DNA of 64,000 bases from Jacaranda mimosifolia. Taxonomy: Eukaryota; Streptophyta; Magnoliopsida; Lamiales; Bignoniaceae. Shown here one piece after another: positions 35,507-46,851 of this stretch. Numbering within the stretch: the stretch's first letter is position 1; each line of letters starts with the position of its first letter. The notes under the pieces were generated by a model that made no database searches, was not told where the DNA came from, and saw only the letters and a list, made by a program, of their open reading frames with translations. The position numbers and the translations under genes were made by a program. The stretch spans positions 3,326,007-3,390,006 of the forward strand of contig CM032121.1 in NCBI GenBank assembly GCA_018894105.1, in the 5' to 3' direction.

Positions 35507-35664
35507 ATTCTGTAAAAGAGTAAATTCATTAAAAGTGATCTCAATTTGAACGATGTAAAAGTAATTTTATTATAAATATTTTGATTTTGATAAAATTATT
35601 TGATTAACTATTTTATTAATGTATGTTTGCTGGAAAGCAATTGCTTATAATATTGTATAGTATG

Positions 35665-35668
<4 letters not shown>

Positions 35669-35733
<65 letters not shown>
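35669..35733. repeat. (ATT)n microsatellite inside the CACTA
   Basis: About 21 uninterrupted ATT units in the 5' non-coding part of the element. Confidence 0.95.
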
Positions 35734-35735
<2 letters not shown>

Positions 35736-36779
35736 AAAGGATGACCTAACAAATAAAGTGGGTAAACAAATTATTTTGGGTATGTTTGATTTGGGATATT
35801 AACATTTACTATGGCTTTTAAAATAGGATAATCTCTTATGGGATATGGAAGATGATATTTGCGGGTCGGCAAGAAATTGCTTATCCGAAGCCCATACTAT
35901 AGATGACATTAATAGCCATTGAAGTAGTGGGTTTGGGGGTGAGATTATGTATCTCAACCCTCTTTCAAATTTGATTTGGATATAAATATAAAAATTATTC
36001 TTCAAATTCATGTATTATTTTATTTATGGATTTCATGATTCCTCTAGCAAGAATTTTTCACAAAGGACTACTTTGTCATCACAAAGTTAATAATATGTAT
36101 CAAACACATCCCTAATATAAGATATCCAAATTGCCCAAAAATTAAGACTAAACATAATGAGTAGCATCATTTTAATTGAAAACAATTAATAATATTAGTA
36201 AACTCATAATGACACATAAACACTCCCCCTTATGTCCATCGTCATCATGCGAGCAATTAAAAACTAATTAGCAACAAATGAGAAGGCTCCACCCCTTCTC
36301 CCAACATCCCATCCTCCTTCCTAATTCCACCAATTCTAAACATTTCTAATGTATTGTACTATAAAAATATATTAAATTAAAGCAAGATATGCAAACTTAC
36401 CTCTAAATGCTCCACTAAAATCAACACCCGCAAAAGATTTCCACCACAGTCGAGATAGCCTACATCATTAGGCACATATTACAAGCGTGCATATTTATTC
36501 ATAAATAATAATTCTATAAACTAAATGAAAACTTAAAATTTTAATACAATTCAATATATAGTACTAGAAAATTTAACTCAATCAAAATTCTAATTAAATT
36601 TTTAATTCAAATAAAAACACAACTCTAACAAGTATAACAATATTTAAAACAAATAGAAAATGTAACTCAAATTTCAACAAATACATAAATCACTATTTTT
36701 GTTAAATCAAATTATTATACCAAAAATAACAAATTATTTAATTATTTGAGTTTAACTAACACATAAATCAAATTTTAAC

Positions 36780-37060
36780 TAATGAAGACAATTAACTAAA
36801 ACATAATGGAGATAACTAAAACATAATCAAATTTTAACTAATGGAGACAATTAACTAAAACATAATGGAGATAACTAAAACATAAATCAAATTTTAACTA
36901 ATGGAGACAATTACCTAAAACATAATGGATATAACTAAAACATAAATCAAATTTTAACTAAAATATAATCACATTTTAACTAACGGAGATAATTAATTAA
37001 AACATAAAGAAGATAACTAAAGCATAATTAAATTTTAACATAATTAAGAAAATTACCTCA
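36780..37060. repeat. Short tandem repeats in the CACTA 5' non-coding region
   Basis: A unit of about 50-60 bp containing CAAATTTTAACTAATGGAGA and ACTAAAACATAATGGAGATA is repeated about four times with variation. Non-coding. Confidence 0.75.
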
Positions 37061-37218
37061 ATTAATGGAAATGATTCAAAACCATAAACTCTTCGAACCT
37101 GAAACAGTAACCCAAACAACCATTAGCATTTTTCTAAAATTAATACTAATTTTTCAACAACAAAAAAATCAGATCTAGCCGCCGGCGGGCGGCCGGCAAG
37201 ACTACTGGCTGCACTGGT

Positions 37219-37268
37219 GCGTCCAGCACACAACCAAGACACACCTCTGGCTGGTGTGTGCTGGACGC
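37219..37268. other. GC-rich inverted repeat (hairpin) in the CACTA 5' region
   Basis: GCGTCCAGCACACAACCA (37219-37236) is mirrored by TGGTGTGTGCTGGACGC (37252-37268), a stem of about 16-17 pairs with a 15-base loop. It sits in a GC-rich, CpG-rich island (37180-37310) in an otherwise AT-rich element, near the 5' end with respect to the transposase genes. Confidence 0.75.
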
Positions 37269-37427
37269 AGCAGCACTGGCCGGTCGGGCAGCGATAGCGC
37301 TCGCCGGCCAGCTATTTCAACAAAGAAGAAGAAAGAAAAAGAAAAAAAACAAAGGAAGAAGAAGATGAAAACCTTAAAGAAAATAGGAGCTTTCTGTTGG
37401 GGGAAGAGGAAACTAGGTCTAATTTAA

Positions 37428-37717
37428 CCTCGATAATTTGCGACAGATTTAAATTCATCGCAAATTATTTTATTTTTTTTAATTTTTGAATTTGCGATGG
37501 AAAAATCCGTCGCAAAATGGGCAATTTGCGACGTATTACATTCCATTGCAAAACAGGCAGTTTGCGACAGATTATAATCCATCGCAAATTTTTAAAAAAA
37601 TTTAAAAATTTTGCAATGGAAAAAAAATTGTCACAAATTGTTTTCCAATTTTTTTTCATTTTTTTATTTTATTGCGACGAATTTTTTCCGTCGCAAAACA
37701 ACGTTTGTTTAGTAGTG
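37428..37717. repeat. CACTA right terminus and subterminal repeats
   Basis: Multiple TTTGCGACGGA/TCCGTCGCAAA copies and the inverted terminus ending GTTTAGTAGTG, followed by TSD TAC. Confidence 0.88.
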
Positions 37718-38214
37718 TACAATGGTCTTTTTACTTGTTCTCAATAATAATTACTATCACTAATATATATGAATATTATTATTTCATTAACAACCACAAA
37801 AGGACACTCCCACGGAGGAAAAAACAATAGTTGTAGACGCAGTTCAATTTAAAATTCTCCTGGCTGTCCAATATTGAAGCCATTGACCACTATTCGCCGA
37901 GCTCAACTGTGTGGGCATGTGATCTAGTAGGGCAGCATAGGGGCCGAAGCAACCTCAGTTACATCAATCATAATCCTAAATCAGATGTGGGTCCAAAACC
38001 ACAGGATACTCAAATCAAATTAGGTCGATCCCTGCCCTTAAAAAAAAAAATTAAGAACAGTTTAGTTGTCTCATTTTTTAACGCTTTCTTGCATCTTTTA
38101 GCCGAACCCATCAGAAAAATATTGAAGATATATAATAATCTAGATAATTAATTAGGATAAATCCTAGTTAACTTCTGGGTTAGAGCTTTCGCAACATAAT
38201 AATGACAATTAAGG

Positions 38215-38254
<40 letters not shown>

Positions 38255-39057
38255 GAAAATATATATTGCAAATGATATCTTTGCGTTGAAATCTCTTTTT
38301 TTTTTTTTTAGTAATTTTTTTTGTTTAAATAGTTAATTATTTGATCAGTTGCAGTAAAGTAGTCCATCAATCTCCATAACAGAGATCTATTTATTTAATG
38401 GATTTGCACAATTAAATTAATTAATTGCTGAGGATGGATTTGGCATTTTGAAAAGAACTAAGGTGAATCAGGGAAAAACGCCTACTTCAATCATGTATAA
38501 AAGTAAATCGGATTACTGTAATGCTCAGCAAAGTCTACATTATAAAAATAGATTGTCTACATCAAAGAAAGAGTCTGCAATAAATAATTCTCTTAAAAAA
38601 ATCTTGCTCGAGGTATATATATGTTGCAATTTCTTTTTAAAATTTAATTTGTATTTGTATTAGAGTATTTTACCTACTTCCAATTTTGGGGGCTACCAAC
38701 AATATAATTTTTATTTATTTATATACGCGCACGTATATCAGGAGTCCGTCAGAGCTCAAACTCCTTACCTCCCACATCATATGTGGGAAACTTATGCATG
38801 CATATATAATAACAAAATTATTAATAAAAATATTAACTACAAATTTGTAATATTGAAATTTTCGATAGCCATCACAATTAAATTAATTTATATCACATTT
38901 GACTAAATCAACTAAAACTATACAAACCTAGGTTACAAAGAAAAAAAGATGTAACTAATTAATCAACTTGATGTATTACTTTCAACTAATAAGCAATTTG
39001 TAGGAAAAATGACCATCTAATTCATGCTTGATGACAACGGTGTTAATAAGCGAAAAC

Positions 39058-39412
39058 TAGTAGTATTCTACATTGATGAAATAAATAAGTAATGGTCTAT
39101 ATATATGGTCCTGGAGCATCCTCACCTCTTGAGCTAACTTTTGGGGTTGAGTTACGCCAAAGGTTTATTCTTCAACATGGTATCGGAGCCGCCCCATTCC
39201 AGTCTCCAGATGTTGGATTACCCAGTGTTGTTGGGCCACCCATTTCATATTATTTCACTCTTTAAATGTTTAATCTTAGGCATACATAGGGTGTGTTAGT
39301 ATTCCACATCAGTGAAATAAATAAGTAATGGTCTATATATATAATTTTGGGCAATACTCACCTCTTGAGCTAGCTTCTTGGGTGAATTAGGCCCAAGGTC
39401 CATTTTTCAACA
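39058..39412 (+). mobile_element. Complete TRIM retrotransposon, 355 bp
   Basis: LTRs of about 120 bp at 39058-39177 and 39294-39412. Directly after the left LTR (ending TTCAACA) is TGGTATCGGAGCC, a primer site of the initiator-Met tRNA type. The left LTR begins TAGTAG where TGTTAG is expected. The target duplication is AAAAC (39053-39057) and AAAAT (39413-39417). Copy B (about 52985) is empty. Non-coding. Confidence 0.82.
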
Positions 39413-39860
39413 AAAATCAAAGATGATATTCATACAATAACCTTTTTCTTTTTTTTTTTTTTATTTCTTATGCCAGTTTGTTCCACATTTCATGTCAATT
39501 CCTCATTATTTTAAAATCCAATTAATTAATTAACATATGTTTATAGAGACTCGTGACCAATGGAATGGAATTAATTATCAACAAACCCAAGAACAAAAAT
39601 AAATGCTTCATTTCCTTTGCAAAATAAAAATAAGAATATGATTCCGTACATTTCCACGTTCTTGCATGCTGCCCTCCACCTCAAAGCAACCACCCAAATT
39701 TCTTACAACATAATTAAGGAGTACTTAATTAAGCATCATAAATTTTTTTGCTTAGACAAAACCAACCACCTTAATTAACCTATAATTAATTAATTATTGC
39801 TAGCCGAGATAAAATATTATCAACCCTCTATATATATACATGTTATGGAGATGTATATAT

Positions 39861-40446
39861 AGGGATGAAAATGGGTTCGGCTAAGACCTGGATCCACCTC
39901 GGACACACCCCGCATGAAGCGGATTTTAAAAGTAGAAACGGTTCTTAGGGCAGGTCTTGGGTTTTAATTTTTAAATTCGGACCCGCCCCAAATTCACTCC
40001 GCTGGATATTATATATATTAATTTTATTTATTATGTATATATTTTATTTAGTGTGTATTCAAATATATATATATATGAAAAAATGTGAATATTACATATA
40101 TATATTCTATATAAAAATAATAATATTGTCATAATAAATAATTATACATTCAATATGTATATAAAAGTAATAATAATGTTTGCAATTTATCATTTTTCAA
40201 ATACTAAAACATGCATATATAAATATTTAAATAATAAATTATTTGTTAATAATATTATTTTCTCATATTATGAAGTTATGGTGATGTTTATTTTTTCAAA
40301 GAAATATTTTTAAGTTTTTCAAATATTTTAAATGGGTCTTACGAGTCCAACTAGATAAGAATTTGGAGTGGAACGGGTCTTGAGTCCATAAAAATCTTGA
40401 TAGAACAGATCCTGGGTTTTGCCAAACCCAACCAATTGTCATCCTT
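39861..40446. mobile_element. hAT-like MITE upstream of the small gene, copy A
   Basis: Ends AGGGATGAAAATGGGTT and CCCAACCAATTGTCATCCTT form an imperfect inverted repeat. The flanks are TATATAT on both sides. The interior has GGACCCGCCCC words. It is absent at 53390-53420 in copy B. Superfamily is tentative. It sits within about 50 bp of the gene's start codon, so it probably supplies part of the promoter region. Confidence 0.6.
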
Positions 40447-40490
40447 ATATATGTACATCTTTTCTCCTTTGAGTATATGTTGTAGATAAA

Positions 40491-41099
40491 ATGGCTTCTT
40501 TATCAGCTTATCTGCACACTGTGATTCTGCCATGCAAGAGGTCTAGGTCTTGTCAGTCATTTCAAGTGAGAGCCCAAAGCTATAGTGATGAAAGTAACCA
40601 ACCTTGCACATATATTGAGATATCTAATCTTATATTATACTCCTTTGAAGTATTTTTCCAAAATAAAATCAACCATCAATGTATACCAACAAGACATCAT
40701 ATCTGTTTATTTCACAATGAATGAATTAAGAATTTTGAGACAGTTTATAAGTTGTTCTTTCTTTCACCCTTCGACACATTTTTTATAAGAAGAGAACTCC
40801 TGGGTAATGTATATATCCGCATTTTGGCAGGAAGATCAAGCAACGTGGATGCAAATTTAAGTGTTTTGCGGAAGAGGATAGAAGAAGTTAAAATCAAGGG
40901 GAGGCTGGAAAGATGCTGCTTAGCTGAGCTAGGATGGAATTATGCAGCTGCAAGCCAAAGTATCAAAGCCAAGAGAGACGAACAATTGCTTGAGTTTCTT
41001 CAACTTGTGGGCGTGGTTGGTAGGACTGTTGGCCTCACAATTTTCACTTGCAGTTTCTCCCTCTGCATTCTTTCTCTTTTAGTTCATTTAAAGCAATGA
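40491..41099 (+). CDS. Small putative organelle-targeted membrane protein, copy A (two exons)
   Basis: Exon 1 is 40491-40593 (34 codons plus 1 base); donor GTAACC. Exon 2 is 40831-41099 after acceptor TTTTGGCAG. The join keeps the frame and gives about 123 residues. Residues 1-33 (MASLSAYLHTVILPCKRSRS) are Ser/Arg-rich with no acidic residues, like a plastid or mitochondrial transit peptide. A charged region follows (VLRKRIEEVKIKGRLERCC), then ELGWNYA, then a hydrophobic C-terminus (VGVVGRTVGLTIFTCSFSL), probably one or two membrane passes. I do not recognise a named family and assign no function. Both copies are open and exon 2 differs by only about 17 of 255 bases, suggesting constraint. 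The 237-bp intron has no cassette array, unlike copy B. Confidence 0.75.
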
Positions 41100-41323
41100 A
41101 TGCATATGTACATATATATACTGTTGTCATGTGCATTGCCCGGAGGAGAAGAATTATACTCAAGATTCAAGAAACTATTATTTTCATTTTTGTTCTCTTT
41201 AATTCTATGTTTATATTGATTAAGTTTCTACTTGAAAGTCTTGACAACGGTATTTGTAGGTTTCTATCCGTTTTGAGTAGTGAAGTATGCAAATCTTCAT
41301 CTTGATTTCATGTTTTATATTCT

Positions 41324-41613
41324 TGTCAAAGAATGGACCTTGAACCTAATTAAGTCACCACAAAAGTTAGCTCAAAATGTGATAATTGTCCAATGCTATA
41401 TATAGAAACCACTATTTTATTCATTTCACCGATGTGAGATACTGAAATTGGTGGCCTAACAATATTGGATAGCCCAACATCAAAAATAAGTGATTCTGAT
41501 ACCATGTTAAAGAATGAACCTAGGGCCTAACTTCAAAAAACTAGTTCAAGAGATAATGATTGTCCAAGTCATATATAGAGACCATTACTTTATTCATCTC
41601 ACTGATGTTGTCA
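41324..41613 (-). mobile_element. TRIM retrotransposon at the A/B duplication junction
   Basis: Minus-oriented relative of 39058-39412. The 5' LTR is 41505-41613; the primer site (TGGTATCAGAATC on the minus strand) is at 41492-41504; the second LTR is about 41324-41440. It begins exactly where the 3' flank of gene copy A stops matching that of gene copy B (63800), i.e. at the duplication boundary. Confidence 0.7.
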
Positions 41614-41909
41614 TCAGTTCATATCATAAGGTGTTGGATTAAGTCCCTTAACAAATGTAACATTTATGTTTAGTAACCATCATTGAATTTGGGATCAAAC
41701 ATACTGTCGGTGATAAATATTCTTAATTCATAATGGTGCACTGTTGTCGTCAGCTCATACAATAAAGTATTGGCTTGAATTCCTCAGCGAGTGTAATTTT
41801 TATATTTAGTTATCATTATTGAATTTGGGAACGAACATACTGTTGGTGATAAGTCAAAAGAAGATAAAGATTATGTTAAAGTCTATGATTAAAATCAAAA
41901 TTCTATTAA

Positions 41910-42110
41910 TCAAGAATTCGAACTGAAGAAGGCCAACTCAATACCTCCTATTAAACAACAAGGAAGCGGCCCTTCACACAATGGAATCGATATTGACTCT
42001 ATTACTTGTTCTGAGATAAACCATACATCAAGATTAGATGATGATGATGATGATAATCCAAGGGTTTGGTCGATGTTGCAGCTGGTGTAGCAGCCTTTTT
42101 CTTTTTCCAT
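41910..42110 (-). pseudogene. Gene-like fragment conserved between duplication copies (copy B)
   Basis: Open for 66 codons, MEKEKGCYTSCNIDQTLGLS then a Ser run and EGPLPCCLIGG. The copy A counterpart (1010-1195) has a frame change in the TCA run. Possibly the first exon of a lost gene. No family is recognised. Confidence 0.3.
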
Positions 42111-42999
42111 TTTTTCCTTTTTTTATTGATTTAATTTTTGATTGACATATTTTTTTTCCTTTTTTCTTTTCTAATTTAATTTAATATTAATTGTTTACAA
42201 ATACACATTTAAAATTTAATTTCTACAATTAAATTATTCATTTTTTTATTAAATAAATCATCAATATATGAAAAAATAAAAATCATAAAATGTGTTGAAC
42301 AAAGTTAAAAAGTAGATAAAGTTAAATTAAATAAAAACCCAAGTAAAGTAAGTACATTAATGACTTAATTTTTTATTTTAAATTAAGAGAATTATATCAA
42401 TTAATTTAATTTTTTTCAAAAAGAGTGGTTGATTTGACAATAAAAGTTAAATTTTACATATTTGCACAAATATTTTTTTGACAAAATTAGTCCACGTACT
42501 AAAATAAATCAAATATTACAACTTGATTGGTATGAGATTTTTAGGGCAAAAGACTTGATATGATTGGCATGAAAATTCACTTTTGACACTTGATCAAATT
42601 TAATTTGTAAACAAAATAAATATTTAAATCTTAATTAAAATTAATTATTTACTTTTTAAAATTAAATTTAATAAACTTCAAAATACAACCAAAAAATTAA
42701 ATTACTAATTACAATATTATTTTATATGTGTCAATTTTTAATGGACCCAATAATTAATTAATCTATTATGTATTTGTCCATCATTAATATTAAATTACGC
42801 TTAATAAATAAAATAAAAATAAAAAAAAGAAAAGGCACAGCACCGGGTGCGGCACCAAGGATGCCCTAATCCAAGGTCTTACGTTTGACGCCCACGTGAG
42901 CAGCAGACAGGATTCACCAATCAAATGAAAGGCCATAAGCTGTAGGAAAATTCTGGCAACCTCGGCCGGGCCGAACAAGCAAATTAAAGGTCCGAGGTT

Positions 43000-43575
43000 T
43001 TACATAGGGGAGGTGCCACCCCGGCCCCCGCACCCGCCCCCCGCACCCGTCTAGCATTTTGTATACCTTTTTTATATGTTCTAATATTTCTATATATTTT
43101 AAATTTTAGTAATAATCTCCCCAACATTTTGATGTATATTTTTTAATTTTTGTAATAATTTTTAGTTTATATATTTAAAATTTTAGTAATAACTTTTATT
43201 AATTGTTTACCTATTTTAGTTTGTAATTTAAAGCAAAATTTTAGGCCACATAAATATTTATAATCAAATAATCTACAATTAGGTTAGACTTAGGTCCATT
43301 ATGACACTTTTATTTTTTTATTTGAAAGTATATTTGTTAAAAGTAGACTTTAGAAATTATAGATGAAAGATGATTTTTTAACTGATTCTTTAGTTACTTA
43401 TATTAAGAAAGATATTATTAACAATTTTAACATTAATTCGGTTATTAATGAACATTATGATATGAAAGGGTGCCGTGCTCAACTTTGATAGCAACATGTA
43501 TTTTGAATTCATAAATTATAAAATTTATATTTGAAAGTTTTATAATTTTTACCTCCTAGTCTCAATTCTGGATCC
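43000..43575. repeat. Copy-B-specific dispersed repeat (transposon end-like)
   Basis: Between TTTACATA and AGAGGTCCACTGAATTT, copy B has extra DNA starting with a C-rich stretch (CCCGGCCCCCGCACCCG) and ending CTGGATCCATCCCTG. The 3' part resembles, inverted, 63885-64000. The CTGGATCC.TCCCTG ending is common at the 3' ends of plant hAT-related sequences. No coding frame is seen. Confidence 0.45.
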
Positions 43576-43809
43576 ATCCCTGATTAGAGGTCCACTGAAT
43601 TTAAATTGAAATACAAAGTATGATTTCCAAATTATCCAGAACAAGATTTGACAAAACAAATGGTTGCTAAAAGTCTACTGGATTTAAATACATAATATGA
43701 TTTCCAAATTATCCATTAATGATCAAACAAAATTACAAATGTTGTGATTATTCGGTTCTGGATATAATTTTCTTAGGTTGTCATCTAAATTCCTATCCCT
43801 ACAAATCTA

Positions 43810-46015
43810 TCTGTACTACTATATATAGCACAACTATGTGACACCCACAATTCTACAATTTTGACCAAATTCTGAATTATTAGAATTTTGAGTTTTTTAA
43901 TTAAATTTAAAAATTAATTTTTAGTTACTAAATTTGATATTATTTATTACTTTCAAAGATATCTAATTTTTTGAAATCATTTTCTTGATTAGAACAATAC
44001 TTCTTATTTTTCTCTAATATCAAAAAATGATTGCATTTTATCTATAAAATTTTTTCCATCTCTACTTTCAATATGTGGAAGATTTTTTTATCATTTGAAA
44101 TTTATAGTTTGACAAGTCTTCATGATTTTCTCTTATCTTTAATAACTAATTTATATTTATATCACTATATATAAAGTCTTTCGAAAGTCATTTCATTAAT
44201 ATTCTTAGGTTCTAGCATTTTTTCACTATATTCTTTGTGTCCTCTTTATTTTCTAGCCTTTTTTTCCTTCTATCTCTCTGTGTGCATCTTTAGTTCATTA
44301 TTCAAAGTGTTTATTGTTCATTTGATTCTGTTGTTCACTTTTTTTTGTTATTTATGTTTTTTTTGGTTTATTTTAGGTATATTACATGATGGAAAAGATT
44401 TTTTGGATTGTAATGCTATAATTTTCACTTCAACCTAAATAAAGTCTATCATTTAGCTTCTATTGTTATTAAATTTGTAAATTTCTATATCCTTTTTGCT
44501 TACTACTAAGTTTATGTTATCAATTCATCTATTATGAGATTTATTAATTGCGCTTAATATTTTTAATTTTATTTTATTTTATTAGATACATTTTTCTCTT
44601 TAATTATTGATAAATTTTGTCATTTAATTTTAATTTTATTTAAATTGTTATACATTTAGTATCCTTTTACTCATTTTTTGAATCAAGTTATTAATTCAAT
44701 TTCAAATTTTGTAATTTATTTTTCAATTCACGTTTTTTTTTTCATCTAAGTTTATAACTTTATAGGATGAGATCTATGTTTTTGTTGAATATTTTCAAAT
44801 TTTATTTCACTTTTTGAATATTTATAATTTTAGAAGTATTTCATTTAATTTTTATTTTATATTAATATATTTGTAATTATGTATAATTCGAACTCTTTTT
44901 AAAGATGATATATACTACATCAATATATATTCTTTGATCTTTTTTGATCTATTTAAAAAAATTATGAGATGGTTATTTCAATAGAAAATACACCTATTAA
45001 CTTTTTAAGTTTATAAACTCTGGACATTATATATGGAATGTGTTCATACAAACAAACACAATAATTTTTTGCTCAAACTAATTTATGGATTGGCCCTTCT
45101 TAGTTTGTGTATAAAATCTTGGTTTGTTAAAATGTGAAAGAAAGAGGTCAGAAGATCCCCACAATATTACGGCATTAATCTAATTTTTATTCTTAGTTTC
45201 AAATCATCAAGTTGAAAATACAAGTTACCTTTTTTATATTTTCAATGCGTTGCAAAAAGGTTCTGGCATCAATAAAGGCTCTTTAATTTGCTTTTATTTT
45301 TATTTTCAGTTTCAGTTTCACCATTGTCAAAGTTAAAAAATTAATTATAATTTTGAAAATGAAAACCAGCTCATAGTTGGACATTTTCTGTAAAAATAAT
45401 AATGAGTATAGATATGGAAATGAAAATACATATGGTTTATCATTTTTATGTTAAAAAAGACTTATTTTTCAAATTATATGTATATATTTAATTGTTTTGA
45501 TGATAACGTATGTTATATGAAATCGAATTTGAATTTGAATTTTTTATTGATGCTATAATAGGAAAGATAAAATATGTTTAATAAAAATTAATAATAAAAA
45601 TAAGTAATATTTTCAATAAATATATGTAGAAGTTGATAGTTTTTCAATTTTAAAAGAGAAAAGGAGGATTTAAAAACAAAAGCAGACAACCCCTTAGCAG
45701 TAATGGCCAATTTAAACAAGTATTGTTAATTGTCAAATAACAAGATGCATATTTTTAATATCCTCATTCATGTAGATATACTTTATGGGAATTTTCTACA
45801 ATCCTATTTGATTTGTTTTATTTATTATTATGTAATCACTTTGTAATGTGCCAAGTGGTCATATTATTTGAATTATTTAGTAATAGATTTTGTTTCTTTA
45901 AATACTAAAAATAATTATTCATGTTTAATCACATGAAGTAAAATAAATACTATTATAGAATAAATTATTTCAATATTAAAATTCTTTTTGATGCATCGCA
46001 CGGGGCGTATGCTAG
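43810..46015 (+). mobile_element. Non-autonomous Helitron
   Basis: Starts TCTGTACTACTATATATAG and ends GCATCGCACGGGGCGTATGCTAG with a short GC hairpin just before CTAG, inserted between A (43809) and T (46016) without a target duplication. The empty site is ACAAATTTATATTATAAC in copy A (about 2240-2262). It is AT-rich, 2206 bp, with no Rep/helicase coding, so it depends on another element. No captured gene is recognised. Confidence 0.85.
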
Positions 46016-46364
46016 TTTATATTATAACATAAGGATTGCATCTGTAAATGCAATGTTAATAAATAATACAATGAATGGTAAATCTTTATATATGTAATCA
46101 AATCGATTGCAAGTCTGAATTTTACAGAAGGTAATTGGACAATCAATAAAAATCAATAATTCTAAACCACATCAAGTTTAGCCACATCATCCAATATTTT
46201 TGTGCTATGTGAAAAATTAATTTTTTAAATGAAAAATGATCAAATTGTATTTTCGGTTAAACGATAGCTAAATTATCCTTCTTCTTAATCAAGATATCAA
46301 CACCCATCTTGTAAAGAAGAGATACTTTAGGAATAATACCAAATTGCAAAAATTTCATATCTAA

Positions 46365-46812
46365 GGCTTTGTTTGGATGTGAATTGGGGCATTCTTCCAA
46401 AAAATTTTAGGAGAATGGATTTGGGGAAGTGGAGTTGTGGAATGTGATGGTTGTTTGTTTGTATTTTGAGAGGTAGGTAGAGAATAAATTGGAAGAAAAT
46501 GGTTTGTTTGTTTGTATTTTGGGGGGATAAAATGTCACATCAATAATTTTTTTATTGAGTTTTTTAGGTGAAATGAGTATTTTAAAATTATTTATATATA
46601 TGTATATATAGATTGCATGAGTAGTGATATATGTATATATTTGTAATGATAAGGCAATTGATTGAAATTTTGGGGGATGTGTTTAGAGTGTGAATAGTAG
46701 GAATTTTTTAAGGATAAATTTTGTATTTTGGGAGTAGAATTGAAGAATGTGTAGTGTTTGTTTAAATTTTGGGAGTTAAAAATAAATTGGGAGTTTGCAA
46801 ACAAACAAATCC
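46365..46812. mobile_element. Tourist-like (PIF/Harbinger) MITE, 448 bp
   Basis: Begins GGCTTTGTTTGGATG and ends CAAACAAACAAATCC (inverted), with TSD TAA at 46362-46364 and 46813-46815. The copy A site reads AAATCTAAATTTTT (about 13140) and is empty. Non-coding. Confidence 0.85.
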
Positions 46813-46851
46813 TAAATTTTTTAACGGAATGCTTCTCCAAATTTATCTTCA

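Larger units (their letters stand above)
29324..37717 (-). mobile_element. CACTA (En/Spm-type) DNA transposon nested in the Tat-2 LTR
   Basis: Starts CACTACTCTAAAAATGTTG and ends, on the other strand, CACTACTAAACAAACGTTG. The 3-bp target duplication TAC is at 29321-29323 and 37718-37720. It has subterminal repeats at both ends. Two coding regions lie on the minus strand: a tnp2-type transposase (TNPD) gene and a TNPA-like gene. Removing 29324-37720 restores a continuous LTR matching 19397-19897, which confirms the boundaries. Breaks in the coding parts suggest it is inactive now. Confidence 0.95.
19397..37759 (-). mobile_element. Tat-2: second Tat-lineage Ty3/gypsy element, split by a CACTA
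   Basis: Reverse-oriented element with TSD CTAAT at 19392-19396 and 37760-37764. Its 5' LTR (28856-29320 plus 37721-37759) is interrupted by a CACTA transposon. Without the CACTA it would be about 10 kb. Order on the - strand: LTR, primer site, gag, protease, RT, RNase H, second RNase H, integrase, tandem repeats, then an antisense ORF on the + strand and the 3' LTR. A rough hand count gives about 12% LTR divergence, higher than Tat-1. The empty site is in copy B near 50693-50700. All pol genes are broken. Confidence 0.93.
37765..40490. repeat. Segmental duplication, copy A, block 3 (pairs with 50700-53450)
   Basis: Collinear with copy B from CACAACCACAAAAGGACACT through an ATT microsatellite (38214-38254) to the 5' flank of the small gene. 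No gene is seen in the block itself. It contains the TRIM (39058) and the MITE (39861), both missing from copy B. Copy B has the extra repeat at 52357. Confidence 0.82.
41324..43809. repeat. Segmental duplication, copy B, block 1 (pairs with 486-2262)
   Basis: Collinear with copy A except for an extra repeat at about 43000-43575. Includes the gene-like fragment 41910-42110 (minus strand, 66 open codons starting MEKEKGCYTS, unknown) and CACGTG at 42893-42898. Confidence 0.85.

Noticed and set aside
44235..44438. Open frame inside the Helitron as a captured gene
   Set aside because: It is Phe/Leu/Ser-rich from T-rich DNA, without splice signals or family features.
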